From contig PDTD01000019.1 in the NCBI GenBank assembly GCA_002748755.1, forward strand, positions 1 through 64,000: a stretch of 64,000 nt of DNA, given 5' to 3'. This DNA is from Desulfobulbus propionicus (GTDB taxonomy: Bacteria > Desulfobacterota > Desulfobulbia > Desulfobulbales > Desulfobulbaceae). The notes under the pieces are model-generated. The model was given only the letters and a program-made list of their open reading frames with translations. It made no database searches and had not been told where the DNA came from. Position numbers and translations under genes: made by a program. Shown one piece after another: positions 52,932 to 62,572 of this stretch. The first letter of the stretch is position 1, and each line of letters opens with the position of its first letter.

Positions 52932-54548
52932 ATGGACAACCTGCAGCCTCCAAAACCAAGTAGTTCAACAGAAAAAATTGCATGCTCAGCTGGGGCAGTC
53001 AGCTGTGCTGTCATGTGCAGCAGAATTCTGGGATTAGTCCGGGAACAGCTATTTGCCGGACTGTTTGGGGCGGGTTTTGCCTATGATGCCTTTGTTGTCG
53101 CCTTTCGTATTCCCAATCTGCTGCGGGATCTTTTTGGAGAAGGTGCTCTGTCTGCTGCCTTTGTCACCGTTTTTTCAGAATATGTGACCCAAAAAGGGGA
53201 CAAAGCAACCTGGGAGTTGGCCTCCACAGTGTTACTTTTTTTTGCCGTCCTGCTCAGCATCCTGGTACTGGTTGGTACCTACTGGGCAGAACCCCTTGTC
53301 AATCTGCTTGCCAGCGATTTTCAAACCATGGCAGGAAAAACAGCTTTGACCGTGCAGCTGACCCGCATCATGTTTCCCTTTCTCGTTTTCATTGCACTAT
53401 CTGCCGTGGTTATGGGCATGCTCAATACCAAGGGCCGCTTTTTTATTCCCGCCATGGCCTCAAGCTTTTTTAACCTGGGCTCCATTGTCGGCGGTGTCGG
53501 TCTCTCCCTGCTCTTACCCAAATTCGGCCAGCCCGCCATCGTGGGCATGGCTTTTGGTACCTTGATCGGCGGTATCCTGCAGCTGGGCATACAACTACCC
53601 ACTCTTTTTAAGGTCGGATTTCGATGCATACCCGGGTTCCGACTCAATCACCCAGGGCTTAAAAAAATTCTCTGGCTGATGGTCCCAGCTACCATAGGGC
53701 TTTCAGCAACCCAGATCAATATTTTTATCAACACCAACTTTGCCACAAGCTGCGAACAGGGGTCGGTTTCCTGGCTCAACTATGCCTTCCGTTTTGTTCA
53801 GTTGCCCATAGGCCTTTTTGGGGTGGCATTTTCCATTGCCGCCATGCCCGTGCTTGCAAAACAGGCCGCAGCCAAGCAGCTGGACAAACTCAAGGCCACC
53901 TTTATCTCGTCTCTGGTGCTGGTGTTCAGTTTGACTATTCCGGCCACAGTTGGCTTGCTGATTCTGGCGGAACCCATTATTCGCCTGATTTTCGAGCATG
54001 GGGTCTTTACCCAGATGGATACGATAAAAACCGCCCAAGCCCTGCAACTCTACGGTCTAGGACTATTTGCCTATTCTTCGGTCAAAATTATGGTGCCGGT
54101 TTTTTATGCAATCAATACGACACGATATCCGGTTGTCGGCAGTTTTATCGGGGTGGCAGCCAACCTTATCATTATCACTCTGGTCATTGAACAGCTCCAG
54201 TTCAGAGGTATAGCCCTGGCTACTTCCTGTGCCATGACCTGCAACTTTCTTTTCCTGGGTCTCTGTCTGTCACGAAAACTGGATGGCCTTCCCTTTCAAT
54301 ATCTAGTGCGCGGCATGGTCAAAATCAGCATTGCTTCTGCGATCATGGGAGCTGGTACCTGGTATGGACGCGCCTTGCTCAGCGACTGGCTCCAGGGGCC
54401 TCTGTTTCTCCAGGCAGCAGGGGTCTTCAGCCTGATAGGGGGTGCTGCAATTTTTTACGCTCTCTTCTTACAGTTCCTCGGGCTGCCTGAATTCACCTTA
54501 CTGACCCAAAAAATCATGCAGCGCGTAGGCTACCGCGCCAAGTCATAG
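52932..54548 (+). CDS. murJ: Lipid II flippase MurJ
   Basis: This polytopic MOP-superfamily protein moves lipid II across the inner membrane. Its 538 residues have about 14 hydrophobic helices, with the MurJ start (SRILGLVREQLFAGLFGAG, AFVVAFRIPNLLRDLFGEGALSAAFVTVF, seen in part) and the typical NYAFRFVQLPIGLFGVA and YALGLFAYS-like AQALQLYGLGLFAYS. Its end overlaps the 3' end of rsmE on the other strand by 19 bases. The divergent gap 52660-52931 to the EF-G paralogue holds no further gene. Confidence 0.95.
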   Translation: MDNLQPPKPSSSTEKIACSAGAVSCAVMCSRILGLVREQLFAGLFGAGFAYDAFVVAFRIPNLLRDLFGEGALSAAFVTVFSEYVTQKGDKATWELASTVLLFFAVLLSILVLVGTYWAEPLVNLLASDFQTMAGKTALTVQLTRIMFPFLVFIALSAVVMGMLNTKGRFFIPAMASSFFNLGSIVGGVGLSLLLPKFGQPAIVGMAFGTLIGGILQLGIQLPTLFKVGFRCIPGFRLNHPGLKKILWLMVPATIGLSATQINIFINTNFATSCEQGSVSWLNYAFRFVQLPIGLFGVAFSIAAMPVLAKQAAAKQLDKLKATFISSLVLVFSLTIPATVGLLILAEPIIRLIFEHGVFTQMDTIKTAQALQLYGLGLFAYSSVKIMVPVFYAINTTRYPVVGSFIGVAANLIIITLVIEQLQFRGIALATSCAMTCNFLFLGLCLSRKLDGLPFQYLVRGMVKISIASAIMGAGTWYGRALLSDWLQGPLFLQAAGVFSLIGGAAIFYALFLQFLGLPEFTLLTQKIMQRVGYRAKS

Positions 54549-55264
54549 AGCAGCTGCACCTGAGCCAGCAAGGCCACCACAGCGGTGTCCACGTGAAGAA
54601 TGCGCTCACCCATGGTAAAAACCTGAAAGTCCTGCTCTCTTAAGAGGTCGATCTCAAAGTCATTCCAGCCGCCTTCAGGCCCGATGGCCAAAATCATCCG
54701 CCGGTCCCCGAGCCAGGGATTGATCATGGTGGCAAAGGTCTGTTCTGCGCGGGGATGTGCGAGCAGGCGGACGCCTTCCAGGGTCGGCAGCACATCCTGG
54801 ACAAAAGGCTTGAATTGGGTATGTATTTCCACTGTGGGCATCCTACTGTCCCCTGCCTGTTCCATGCCTTCCCGTACCAACGCTTTGATTTTCTCTTTTT
54901 TTAGTACCGGACTGTGGAAAAAGGATTTTTCCACTTTACTGGAACGGATAAGGAAAAACCGACGTACCCCCATAACTGTGGCCTGCTTCAAAACACGCTG
55001 CAACATGATGGGACGGGGCAATGCAAGAACCAGGTCTACCTTCATACCCTGCCCTAGCGCCTGCATCAGTTCCACCTGCAGGCGAACGGTATGTTTTGTT
55101 ACGGCAACTACAGTCCCATGCCCCACCAGGCCATTCACCTGCCCTACACGAACCCGATCACCTGGCTTGACCCCTAGGACAGCTATGAGATGCTCCGCCC
55201 GTCTGTCCGAGACGGTCAGCATACCGGCCTCACACTCTTTTTTTTCAAAGAGAAGTAAGTTCAT
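54530..55264 (-). CDS. rsmE: 16S rRNA m3U1498 methyltransferase RsmE
   Basis: This SPOUT-class enzyme has an N-terminal PUA-like part (RAEHLIAVLGVKPGDRVRVG) and a C-terminal knot with ILAIGPEGGWNDFEIDLL and GERILHVDTAVVALLAQVQLLYD (seen in part). Its 244 residues are normal. Its start overlaps the lysA stop by 4 bases, so it is the third gene of an lrp-lysA-rsmE unit. The 3' end overlaps murJ convergently. Confidence 0.95.
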   Translation of the reverse strand: MNLLLFEKKECEAGMLTVSDRRAEHLIAVLGVKPGDRVRVGQVNGLVGHGTVVAVTKHTVRLQVELMQALGQGMKVDLVLALPRPIMLQRVLKQATVMGVRRFFLIRSSKVEKSFFHSPVLKKEKIKALVREGMEQAGDSRMPTVEIHTQFKPFVQDVLPTLEGVRLLAHPRAEQTFATMINPWLGDRRMILAIGPEGGWNDFEIDLLREQDFQVFTMGERILHVDTAVVALLAQVQLLYDLAR

Positions 55265-56538
55265 TCCCCATAATCCAGCTCCAAGTCCAAGGTATCCGGT
55301 TCAAACGACAGGGTGGCAAAATAATCCCGGGGCTGCTCCTGTCTCCGGATCAATTCCACCTGCCCATCCTGCCGGAACAGTAATTCCTTTGGACGCAGCT
55401 GCCCGTTATAATTAAACCCCATGGCATGCCCGTGGGCACCGGTATCATGAATGATAAGCGTATCATTGATCTCTATACCAGGCAGGCTTCGCTGAATGGC
55501 AAACTTGTCATTGTTCTCGCATAAAGATCCAACCACGTCAACCACTTCATGCCCCCCCCCATTCTCTTTACCCAACACTTCAATATGATGGTAGGCCCCA
55601 TACAGTGCCGGCCGCATCAAGGCGCTCATGCTGGCATCTACGCCAATGTAGGTCCGGTAAATATCCTTACGGTTAATGACCTGGACCACCAGGACTCCGT
55701 GGGGACCGGTCATGAACCTACCGCTTTCCATATACAGGGCAGGCATATAGCCATTTTTCTGCTCAAAAATGTGGAACAGCTCCGTAATTCCTTTGCCCAT
55801 GGCTTCCAAATCAAGGGGTGTATCTTCCGGAGTATATGGTATACCGAGACCGCCACCGATATTGATAAAGTCAAACACAATTCCAAGCTCGCTGCTGATT
55901 GTTTGAATGAGCTGCAGCAAAAGTTGGGCGGTCTGTATCATATAGCCGTGATACAGTTCATTGGACGCGAGCATGGTGTGCAGTCCAAAGCGTTTTGCGC
56001 CCTTTTGTTGTGCCCGGCGATAAGCATCAAGGATCTGATCGTGGCTGACACCATATTTCGCTTCTACCGGATTACCGATAATGGCATTGCCTGACCTGCG
56101 GGCTCCAGGGTTGTAACGAAAGCAGATCAGCTCCGGCATTTCGGGGACTTTATCTATCAGGCTGATGTCATCAAGGTTCAGGATACAGCCACCGTCTTCC
56201 ATTGCCAGGGCAAATTCTTCTGCACTGGTGTTATTGGAGGTGAACATGATGTCGTCACCATCTGCGCCTATCTTCCGGCTGAGCATCAGTTCAGTTGCGG
56301 AACTACAGTCAAATCCAAAACCCATATCCTGCATTATTTGCATAATACGAGGATTGGGAAGCGCCTTGACGGCATAGTATTCCCGGAATGTGCGCACACC
56401 TGCAAAAACCTGTTGCAAACGTTGACCGGTCTCCCGTATTCCCAGTTCATCATAGATGTGAAATGGCGTCCCATAGTGTTGACTGATGGCCGCCAGCCTG
56501 GGGTATAAGCGGGAACGGTAATCGGTTGAGATTGGCAT
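55261..56538 (-). CDS. lysA: Diaminopimelate decarboxylase-like PLP enzyme (fold III)
   Basis: This decarboxylase makes lysine from meso-diaminopimelate. It has the PLP lysine in REYYAVKALPNPRI, FGFDCSSATELMLSRK, CFRYNPGA, a FINIGGGLGIPY loop (phosphate), ESGRFMTGPHGVLV and the CENNDKF active-site cysteine. 425 residues. The SLCENNDKF variant and sequence drift leave some chance of another alanine-racemase-fold decarboxylase, but an Lrp-type regulator gene lies directly upstream (11-base gap). It overlaps rsmE by 4 bases. Confidence 0.85.
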   Translation of the reverse strand: MPISTDYRSRLYPRLAAISQHYGTPFHIYDELGIRETGQRLQQVFAGVRTFREYYAVKALPNPRIMQIMQDMGFGFDCSSATELMLSRKIGADGDDIMFTSNNTSAEEFALAMEDGGCILNLDDISLIDKVPEMPELICFRYNPGARRSGNAIIGNPVEAKYGVSHDQILDAYRRAQQKGAKRFGLHTMLASNELYHGYMIQTAQLLLQLIQTISSELGIVFDFINIGGGLGIPYTPEDTPLDLEAMGKGITELFHIFEQKNGYMPALYMESGRFMTGPHGVLVVQVINRKDIYRTYIGVDASMSALMRPALYGAYHHIEVLGKENGGGHEVVDVVGSLCENNDKFAIQRSLPGIEINDTLIIHDTGAHGHAMGFNYNGQLRPKELLFRQDGQVELIRRQEQPRDYFATLSFEPDTLDLELDYGE

Positions 56539-56549
56539 AGTGATTTCCT

Positions 56550-57017
56550 CTATTTTTTGACCCTGTTTTGCAGCGGTAACTTTGCGGTTTCTTTGAATGT
56601 GTGCAGCACCTGGGTTGTACGGGTAGCCATGACACCGGGCATACGGACGACCTTATCTTGCAAAAAGCGATACAGCTCTGCATTGTCTGCCATACGTAGC
56701 TTCAAGAGATAACTATTCTCTCCTGAGACATAATGCACCTCCTGGACCTCCTCAAAACCAGCGAAATAGGTTCCTAACTCCTGGTCCTTTTCCTGCTCGC
56801 GAACCACAACAGAGACAAAGGCTATCAATCTGCGATCAAACCGTTCGGGGTTTAATCGGACCTCGTATCCGTCAATGATCCCCTGCCGTTCAAGCTTACG
56901 GACACGCTCCAAGACGGCTGAAGGCGCCATATCCATCTGTCGGGCCACTTCAACGTTGGGGATACGAGCTTTTTCCTGCAGTATTCGCAGAATTTTTAAG
57001 CTGATGTCATCAATCAT
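56550..57017 (-). CDS. Lrp/AsnC-family transcriptional regulator
   Basis: The N-terminal helix-turn-helix (about 5-55, IPNVEVARQMDMAPSAVLERVRKLERQGII, seen in part) is followed by the RAM effector domain (about 65-150, RLIAFVSVVVREQE, VSGENSYLLKLRMAD, PGVMATRTTQVLHTFKET). ATG 57017 (MIDDISLK) gives 155 residues; an upstream in-frame start is rejected. It sits 11 bases before lysA and probably regulates the lysA-rsmE unit in response to an amino acid. The upstream 57018-57326 is A- and T-rich and has no gene. Confidence 0.9.
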   Translation of the reverse strand: MIDDISLKILRILQEKARIPNVEVARQMDMAPSAVLERVRKLERQGIIDGYEVRLNPERFDRRLIAFVSVVVREQEKDQELGTYFAGFEEVQEVHYVSGENSYLLKLRMADNAELYRFLQDKVVRMPGVMATRTTQVLHTFKETAKLPLQNRVKK

Positions 57018-57326
57018 AATTCCTCGATAAAAAGCTTTCCGGCACAATCACCCTCTGTCAAAGGACGACCACACCGTAGCAAATAACATCCAAAACAACC
57101 AGAAAAATATGAATTTTTTTTTATAAAAAGTTATATTATAAGAATATTGTTCTCAATATATTCTTATAAACAGAACAAAAAACAGAAAAGATCCTTTTTT
57201 TTAAGACCCGCCTCCTTTCTTTTTTTGCTGCGTAATCCCCTGGATTTGCTGCCCCCCCCAAAAAAACTTCGCCTGACTGGAGCTGTTATGAAACACAGGA
57301 ATGGCAGGTGATCTTCCCAAACGATC

Positions 57327-57553
57327 TACCCCAGATGTCTCATGAACAGTGTTCCTTATCTGAGAACAAAGAAACAAAAACAGATGGGTATGCTGTCCGT
57401 AAGCAGGTTCGCGTTTGGCCAAAATGTGCCCCAAAGGTCAGCCCAGGGGGTACCATCTTCGGCAATAATGTGGTTACTCATATACCCCCGTATAAAAAGG
57501 TACCAAAAACGCCTGAACCTGGTACCTTCTAAGCTGAGGAAAAATCCAGACTA
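57327..57553 (+). repeat. 228-bp TIR element, complete copy (227 bp)
   Basis: The ends TACCCCAGATGTCTCATGAAC and GAGGAAAAATCCAGACTA are diverged inverted repeats with TA borders. The body keeps CAGATGGGTATGCTGTCCGT, CCAAAGGTCAGCCC, GGTACCATCTTCGGC and GGTACCAAAAACGCCTGAACCTGGTACC (seen in part). It lies between lrp and waaA. 57554-57892 shows no gene I can support. Confidence 0.85.
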
Positions 57554-57892
57554 CAACCATCTACACCATGGGTACAAACCGACATCTTCCCATATCGACA
57601 GATAGTACTGTCGAGCTTTCCCCTGCAACCAAGGTTCTCACTGATCAGGGGAATACCTCTGTGGAAAAAGACCGTGTAAACTGTGGCATAGACGACGGTG
57701 GACTCACTTGAATGGACCACCTCAAGTGTACGAAAAGCTGCAAACACGCAAGGTACGACTATCTCCTCCCTGTCATGAAATTTTTCCGCAGACAAAACAA
57801 AATGGCAGGCTCTCTTTTTACTTGTCCCAATACCTCTGCTCAGGTATTGATGGGCAACACAACAGACACAACCATGACCAGAGAGGGTTCCT

Positions 57893-59188
57893 TTGTATCT
57901 ACTCTACAATCTGTTGCAAATTCTGCTTCTCCCCATACTTGCACCCCTGCTGCTTCTCTCTTTAGGTCGAACTAAATATCGTATCCGCCTGGGTAAGCGG
58001 TTGGGAGTTGGATTGTCTGCTCTCTGGCGACAACAGAGCGCCGGGGGGCAGAAAGGCCCTCCGGTCATCTGGATCCATGCGCTATCAGTAGGAGAGACGA
58101 CTTCCGCTTTGCCCCTGGTCAGGCTGCTCAGGGAGCAGTACCCCGACGGACAGCTTGTCTTCACCGTCACCACCAGGGCTGGCGAGCAGCTGGCCAGAAA
58201 ACGCATTGGCCCGTATGTGGACATCCTGTTCCCCTCTCCCCTTGATCTGCAGTTCACCATCCGGCACTTTATCCGCACCCTGCAGCCCCATCTGTTCATC
58301 CTTGTCGAAACTGATTTCTGGCCCAACTGGCTCTTCACCCTCCAAAGAAAAAATATTCCCGCTCTCTTGGTTAATGGCAGAGTTTCAAAGGACTCCGTGC
58401 GCATGTACCGCCGTTTCCCCTGGTTCTTTACCCCGCTGTTTTCAGCCTTTTCCCTGCTCTTTATGCAGACCCGGCAGGATGCCGAAAACATGAAAGCCCT
58501 AGGCGTGGCGCCCCAGACAGTCTGCGTTTTAGGCAACCTGAAAGCAGACATGGCCGTTTCGAATCTGGACAACCATCAGGCCAATCTCATGCTCAAGAAA
58601 CAGTACAACCTGCCAGAAAACAAACTCATCTGGATTTGCGGGTCCACCCATGGCGATGAAGAGCAATACATCCTTTCCGCCTATGAACAGCTTGTAATGA
58701 CAACGCAGCTGACCCTCATCATAGCGCCAAGAAATATAAAGCGGGCAGAAGAGATCTGCGTTCTTGGTAAGAAAATGGGATTCAGGACCGCCAAACGAAG
58801 CGAACCTACCAGCATGGCCGTCTATGACATCCTTATTCTGGATACAATAGGTGAGCTTGCAAGGCTGTACCAGGTCGCTGACCTGGTATTCATAGGGGGC
58901 AGTCTCGTTCCCAGGGGCGGCCACAATCCCCTGGAGGCTGCTGCCCATGGCAAACCCATTATTTTCGGTCCCTATATGGACGATTTTTCCGAAATTGCCG
59001 CCGGCCTGGTGCAGTGTGGTGGTGGACGACAAATCACTACACCGATAGAGCTGACCACCTTCCTGCGCCACCTCATCCAGGCTCCCAATAAACGAGTCAC
59101 CATGGGCAGGCATGCCCGAGAGTGGATGTTGGTAGAAAGCGGCACAGGAGAACGGCTTCTGGAAAAAATCAAGGATTTCCTCCCCTAA
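57893..59188 (+). CDS. waaA: Kdo transferase WaaA (KdtA)
   Basis: This GT30 enzyme adds 3-deoxy-D-manno-octulosonic acid to lipid A precursor. An N-terminal membrane anchor (LLQILLLPILAPLLLLSLG) is followed by VIWIHALSVGETTSALPLVRLLRE, ILVETDFWPNWLFTL, LVNGRVSKDS, VLGNLKADM, WICGSTHGDEE and FIGGSLVPRGGHNPLEAAAHGKPIIFGPYMDDF, most seen in part. 431 residues. TTG is the start, with GAGAGGG 5 bases upstream. The TAA stop (59186-59188) is the end of a 228-bp element. Confidence 0.94.
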   Translation: MYLLYNLLQILLLPILAPLLLLSLGRTKYRIRLGKRLGVGLSALWRQQSAGGQKGPPVIWIHALSVGETTSALPLVRLLREQYPDGQLVFTVTTRAGEQLARKRIGPYVDILFPSPLDLQFTIRHFIRTLQPHLFILVETDFWPNWLFTLQRKNIPALLVNGRVSKDSVRMYRRFPWFFTPLFSAFSLLFMQTRQDAENMKALGVAPQTVCVLGNLKADMAVSNLDNHQANLMLKKQYNLPENKLIWICGSTHGDEEQYILSAYEQLVMTTQLTLIIAPRNIKRAEEICVLGKKMGFRTAKRSEPTSMAVYDILILDTIGELARLYQVADLVFIGGSLVPRGGHNPLEAAAHGKPIIFGPYMDDFSEIAAGLVQCGGGRQITTPIELTTFLRHLIQAPNKRVTMGRHAREWMLVESGTGERLLEKIKDFLP

Positions 59189-59416
59189 CCCGGATTTTCC
59201 CATGAACATGTTGTCTCATTTAAGAAGTAATATACCAAAACAAAGGGATGTGATATCCGTGAACAGACTCAAATCTCGACAAAATGCCTACCAAAGGTCA
59301 GCTCAGCCGGTACCATCTTCGGCAGTCTTTTGGCGACACATCTATCCAAGTAGAATGAGGTCCCAAAAACTCCCGAACCTGGCACAACCTGAGCTGATGA
59401 TTAATCCGGGCTCATA
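59186..59416 (+). repeat. 228-bp TIR element, complete copy (231 bp)
   Basis: Left end TAACCCGGATTTTCCCATGA, right end near GATGATTAATCCGGGCTCATA. The body has the best-kept family blocks: GATGTGATATCCGTGAACAG, CTCGACAAAATGCC, GGTACCATCTTCGGCAGTC, TAGAATGAGGTCCCAAAAACTCC. Its left TAA is the waaA stop codon, and its right end immediately precedes AGGAG, the comEC ribosome binding site. Confidence 0.9.
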
Positions 59417-59431
59417 GGAGAACTGTCGCTT

Positions 59432-61978
59432 GTGGGAAAACATGGACGACAAGGGGGATCCCTGTACGGGCACAACCTCCTCATCCTGGTTACTTTTGGA
59501 TATGCTGCCGGAGCCACCCTCTCTCTGCACACCTCCTCTGCATGGACTCATTCCCAGCTTAGCCTGCTGACTTTTTTCCTCCTCACTGCAGGCCTCGGCG
59601 CCTCCTGCACGACCCGAAAAACAACCACCCTACTGCTTCTGACAATAGCCTTTTTTGCTCTAGGATACCAGCTAATGGCCAAGGAGAGGGGCAAACCAGG
59701 GACGACAAACCATATAGCTACGCGCATCACCGAAAAGACGACAATGACTTTAATCGGAACCGTGCACTCCATGATTGAGTCCCAAGGCAAAAAAAGCAGA
59801 CTGATCCTGGCGGTGGAGGAGATGTGCTCACATGGTCCGCAGTCCCATGGTACCTGTGCTCCAACGTCGGGCAAAGTGCTTCTCTCCATCCGTGATCAGC
59901 TGGATACAACAATCCGCCCCGGATCTCTGCTCATGATTGTAGCCACCATCTCCCCGCTGCGCCCCAGGCATACTCCCGGGACATTCGATTATGCGAACTA
60001 CCTGGCAGCAAAGGACATATACGTCACCGGCTGGATTGCCCGGTCGGATTTTATTGAACCGATATACCGCCAAGGGTTTTCCCTGGGGGAGGCAGTGAGA
60101 TATTTTCCAGAACAACTGCGGCAGCAGTTTTCCTCCTTTCTCGTGCAGAGTCTTGCGCCTGAGAGTGCAGCTCTCTATCAGGCATTGCTGCTGGGATACA
60201 GAGGGAACATCCCAAAAAGGACTTTGGAGAAATTCAAAACCGGCGGTGTACTCCATCTTTTGGCCATCAGCGGCCTGCATCTCAGCCTGCTCGCCTCCGG
60301 CATGGCGGCATTTGTCCTTTTTTGCCTGAAACGCTCGCAATGGCTCCTTTTGCATACCTATGTTCCTGCACTGGCCGTGGCCCTGACAATCCCCACTCTT
60401 TTTGCATACAGTCTGATCGCCGGGATGAACCTACCGGTTTTTCGCGCCTTGGTCATGGCCGTGCTGGCTGCATACGCCCTGTTCATCCACCGATTCAAAT
60501 CCATGCAACATCTCCTTGCGGCTGCCGCCTTTGTCATCTTGACAGTGCACCCCATTGCCTTGAATACAGCCTCCTTCCAGCTCTCTTTTGCCGCTGTTGC
60601 AGGCATTGTCCTGCTGACGCAAAAAATCGGTCCCTGGTGGTTGGCTGTCAAAAGAAGCAATCCCCTCAAAGGATATCTCCTTTTGGTTCCCATGGGCCTT
60701 CTTGTCTCTACAGCAGCTACCATGGCCACCCTGCCAATCATGCTGGTTCATTTCGGACGGTTCTCCCTCATCGGTCCAGTTGTTAATCTCTTGATTGAAC
60801 CGCTCCTTTGTTTCTGGGCACTGCCTCTGGGGCTGATTGCCCTGCCCCTCTCGCTGTTTGCACCGGAAGCGGCAACGGCAGTACTGCACCTCGGCGCGTT
60901 GGGCTTTCAGTTCAGCGATACCATCCTCAGCATCGGATCACAGATACCGGTTGCATCACTCTGGACCATTACTCCTTCATGGCTGGAAATCATCACCTAT
61001 TATGCACTGCTTAGCCTACCCTTTGTGCCCTGCCTGACCCGTCGTACCAAGCTTGTCTGTCAGTGCATCGGCTTTCCCATGCTGCTTTTTTCCTTTACCT
61101 TCACCCTTTGGCACAGGCCTTCCCGCCCGGAAACTATGATCCATTTTATTGATGTGGGCCACGGATCATCCACCCTCCTGGAGCTGCGTGACGGACACAA
61201 CTGCCTGGTTGACGCTGGCGGCAGGCAGTCGGCCGACTTCAATGTCGGTGAAGCGGTGGTAGCGCCCTTTTTAAGAAAACGACGCATCTGGAAGCTTGAT
61301 GCTGTCATCATCTCCCACCCGCACAGTGATCATTACAATGGTATCCCGTTTTTGCTCCAGCAATATGCACCAGAGCGGCTGTATATTAACGGACAACAAA
61401 CAAAGGAATGGCGCTACCAGAAACTCCTCCGGGATGCGGCCGCAAAAAATGTCAGAATTCAGGCATTGCAAAAGGGCCAGTTCGTTCACCAGAGTCCAAA
61501 AGATACCCTGCTCTGCCTCGGCACGGCAGGGTATCCAGAAGCGCAGGCTTTTTCCACCAATGATCAGAGCCTGGTCATACTCCTGAGGACCGACGACGAC
61601 TTCTCCGTTCTTTTACCCGGTGATATAACCAAGGCAGCAGAACAACTTCTTGTCCGTAACAACCTGCCCAGAGCGACTGTGCTTGTCGCGCCTCATCATG
61701 GCAGCATCACCTCCACAACGCCTGCTTTTCTCCAGGCAGTTGCACCGCGCTTCATTGTGGTATCATCTGGCTATTCCCGGCGAAATACATTCCCGGCCCC
61801 TCAGCATACGGCCCGTTGGAAACAGGTGCCCATTCCATTTGCAACAACGGCGCTTGCCGGAACCATTCGCTGCACCATACACGACACTACTTTGCACATA
61901 CAGGATTTCCAGGGAAAGCCCCTTTTCTCTCAAACCCTTCCACTTCCCCCGCATGACCTTTTTTTGTTATCACCTTGA
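59432..61978 (+). CDS. comEC: DNA internalisation protein ComEC/Rec2
   Basis: This membrane channel carries transforming single-stranded DNA through the inner membrane. N-terminal hydrophobic segments and an OB-like DUF4131 part (about 1-210) lead to the Competence domain with many helices (about 230-520, LLGYRGNIPKRTLEKFKTGG, HLLAISGLHLSLLASGM). A metallo-beta-lactamase domain is at the C-terminus (about 565-800, VIISHPHSDHYNGIPFLLQQ, HHGSITSTTPAF). 848 residues is full length. GTG start, AGGAG site 11 bases upstream. With pilT nearby, natural competence is possible. Confidence 0.95.
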   Translation: MGKHGRQGGSLYGHNLLILVTFGYAAGATLSLHTSSAWTHSQLSLLTFFLLTAGLGASCTTRKTTTLLLLTIAFFALGYQLMAKERGKPGTTNHIATRITEKTTMTLIGTVHSMIESQGKKSRLILAVEEMCSHGPQSHGTCAPTSGKVLLSIRDQLDTTIRPGSLLMIVATISPLRPRHTPGTFDYANYLAAKDIYVTGWIARSDFIEPIYRQGFSLGEAVRYFPEQLRQQFSSFLVQSLAPESAALYQALLLGYRGNIPKRTLEKFKTGGVLHLLAISGLHLSLLASGMAAFVLFCLKRSQWLLLHTYVPALAVALTIPTLFAYSLIAGMNLPVFRALVMAVLAAYALFIHRFKSMQHLLAAAAFVILTVHPIALNTASFQLSFAAVAGIVLLTQKIGPWWLAVKRSNPLKGYLLLVPMGLLVSTAATMATLPIMLVHFGRFSLIGPVVNLLIEPLLCFWALPLGLIALPLSLFAPEAATAVLHLGALGFQFSDTILSIGSQIPVASLWTITPSWLEIITYYALLSLPFVPCLTRRTKLVCQCIGFPMLLFSFTFTLWHRPSRPETMIHFIDVGHGSSTLLELRDGHNCLVDAGGRQSADFNVGEAVVAPFLRKRRIWKLDAVIISHPHSDHYNGIPFLLQQYAPERLYINGQQTKEWRYQKLLRDAAAKNVRIQALQKGQFVHQSPKDTLLCLGTAGYPEAQAFSTNDQSLVILLRTDDDFSVLLPGDITKAAEQLLVRNNLPRATVLVAPHHGSITSTTPAFLQAVAPRFIVVSSGYSRRNTFPAPQHTARWKQVPIPFATTALAGTIRCTIHDTTLHIQDFQGKPLFSQTLPLPPHDLFLLSP

Positions 61979-62307
61979 AATAGGTTTCGAACTTGGACCC
62001 ACCGCCTTTCCCCAGACCATATAGTAAGAATTCGTGCAATATTTAGGGGTTGCGTGTTGACGATGTCGGCAAAGGAGGAATTTGCTTTCCTTTCAGCTAC
62101 GACGATTATCGACAGAACAAACAGATCCTGATTACAAACCTGTAGTGTCGTAACAATGGATCACTACTGGAAAAAGTGCCCATCGAAATGGTGGTGCCCA
62201 ATGGGCATACTTCAAAGAATGGGCCTTTGAATATCTCAAAACTGGCAGCAGGGACAGGCCTACTGAACCTCTTTCATGAACCAAAAAGCAGACAGTGACA
62301 ACTCAAG

Positions 62308-62536
62308 TACTCCCATGGATTGCTCATGAATAGTCTGTCTTATTGGAGATAAAAACACAAAAACAGATGGATGTAGTATCCGTGAGTCGGCTTGCATTTC
62401 GATAAACCGTTCACCTGCGCTCAACTTGAGCGGTACCATCTTTGGCAGGCTTTTGCGAGCACATATACCCACGTAAAATGAGTCACCAAAAACTACCAAA
62501 CCTGGCACCGCCTGAGCCGATGAGAAATCCTGACTA
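62308..62536 (+). repeat. 228-bp TIR element, complete copy (229 bp), left end worn
   Basis: The left end is mutated (TACTCCCATGGATTGCTCATGA) while the right end is good (GATGAGAAATCCTGACTA). The body has ACAGATGGATGTAGTATCCGTG, AGCGGTACCATCTTTGGCAGGC and AAATGAGTCACCAAAAACTACC. It lies between comEC and pilT. 61979-62307 shows no recognisable gene. Confidence 0.85.
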
Positions 62537-62572
62537 GGCGCTTAAAAACGGTCCCGGTGCAAAAGGATACCT

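Noticed and set aside
57712-57975. An 87-codon plus-strand frame before and overlapping waaA
   Set aside because: No ribosome binding site, no recognisable domain, and it overlaps the much better waaA frame.
61979-62307. A transposase remnant after comEC
   Set aside because: Short open stretches exist in several frames, but none matches a transposase motif I can name.
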